Source: an uncultured Desulfobacterales bacterium (GTDB lineage: Bacteria > Desulfobacterota > Desulfobacteria > Desulfobacterales > JAFDCJ01). From it: 5,668 nucleotides of DNA. Made by a program: the position numbers and the translations under genes. This document shows positions 5,237 to 5,668 of the stretch, piece by piece. Each line of letters starts with the position of its first letter. The first letter of the stretch is position 1. The stretch is taken from positions 1 to 5,668 of the forward strand of contig CALZJV010000421.1 in the NCBI GenBank assembly GCA_945787595.1, read 5' to 3'. Under the pieces are notes generated by a model. The model made no database searches, had not been told where the DNA came from, and worked only from the letters and a program-made list of their open reading frames with translations.

Positions 5237-5668
5237 ATGAAAATACCGCCAAAAGGGTTGCCGAGAGAAGAGATCTTCAAAATTCTAAAAAGTTATAAGG
5301 GCGAAGACCTGGACTGGAAATCCGGCAGGGTTTTGGGCTATATCTACGATCCCGGACAAAAAGCCCATGATGTCATCAATGATGCCTATACCATGTATTT
5401 AACAGAAAACGGTCTCGATCCGTTGTCGTTTCCGAGTCTGCTGCGATTGGAAAATGAAGTCGTTGCCATGACTGCCGGCATTCTGGATTGCAACCACGAG
5501 GTCGTCGGTAATTTTACCACCGGCGGTACCGAAAGCCTGATCCTCGCTCTGAAAACAGCCCGGGACTACTCGCGATCCGCTAAACCGCACATCAAGCAGC
5601 CGGAGCTGGTTTTGCCCATCACCGCGCATGCTTCTCTTTTTAAAGCGTGTCACTACCTGGGTGTAAAA
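5237..5668 (+). CDS. PLP-dependent decarboxylase/lyase of the sphingosine-1-phosphate lyase type (3'-partial)
   Basis: The first 144 residues are present and the frame is open to the right edge. The N-terminus MKIPPKGLPREEIFKILK lacks the membrane anchor of eukaryotic S1P lyases and resembles soluble bacterial homologues. Visible family features are DWKSGRVLGYIYDPG (26-40), NGLDPLSFPSLLRLENEVV (58-76), the phosphate-cup motif TTGGTES (94-100) and PITAHASLFKACHYLG (127-142), where His131 should stack on the PLP ring. The PLP-binding lysine lies beyond the window. Known S1P lyases split phosphorylated long-chain bases into a fatty aldehyde and phosphoethanolamine; other members of this fold-type I group decarboxylate amino acids such as glutamate or tyrosine, so the substrate is not settled. 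It follows the AOR remnant by 12 bases, as if once co-transcribed with an aldehyde-oxidising partner. Confidence in the family is high, in the exact substrate moderate. Confidence 0.8.
   Translation, partial: MKIPPKGLPREEIFKILKSYKGEDLDWKSGRVLGYIYDPGQKAHDVINDAYTMYLTENGLDPLSFPSLLRLENEVVAMTAGILDCNHEVVGNFTTGGTESLILALKTARDYSRSAKPHIKQPELVLPITAHASLFKACHYLGVK

Overview
The window looks like a chromosomal stretch from an anaerobic Desulfobacterota-type bacterium, probably of the sulfate-reducing Desulfobacterales kind. This is inferred from the gene content (AGPS-like flavoprotein, aldehyde:ferredoxin oxidoreductase remnant, conserved FGGY kinase beside glpD), moderate GC, and intergenic spaces packed with short degenerate tandem repeats. 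No rRNA, tRNA, CRISPR array or transposase is visible. All five gene-like units read on the + strand.

Layout: (1) bases 1-741 hold the C-terminal part of an alkyl-dihydroxyacetonephosphate-synthase-like FAD enzyme, cut by the left edge; its last ~18 codons and its stop are made of an intergenic repeat. (2) 742-1140 is non-coding and dominated by a 7-base degenerate repeat (consensus CAGARGA), in one orientation after the first gene and in the opposite orientation before the next. (3) 1141-2817 is a full-length GlpD-type glycerol-3-phosphate dehydrogenase. (4) 2818-3077 is non-coding, with a second 7-base repeat family (consensus ARATTGA). (5) 3078-4640 is a complete FGGY-family kinase. (6) 4641-4883 is non-coding, with more ARATTGA-type repeats, a GC-rich hairpin, and an inverted copy of the 59-bp element found at 2839-2897, so the kinase gene is flanked by an inverted pair. 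(7) 4884-5224 is a decayed aldehyde:ferredoxin oxidoreductase gene with a large internal deletion, a one-base frameshift and a missing 3' end. (8) 5237-5668 is the N-terminal part of a PLP-dependent lyase resembling sphingosine-1-phosphate lyase, cut by the right edge.

Functionally, the first three genes centre on the glycerol-3-phosphate / dihydroxyacetone-phosphate node. The kinase could supply a phosphorylated C3 or alkylglycerol substrate, GlpD interconverts the G3P and DHAP pools and feeds electrons to quinone, and the AGPS-like enzyme would build (or act on) an ether bond at the DHAP level. The last two units concern aldehydes: S1P-lyase-type enzymes release a long-chain aldehyde plus phosphoethanolamine, and AOR enzymes oxidise aldehydes. 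An ether-lipid / long-chain-aldehyde neighbourhood is therefore a reasonable inference, but the repeat-filled gaps argue against one single operon. The most unusual feature is the set of heptanucleotide repeat arrays and their paired inverted arrangement around genes.
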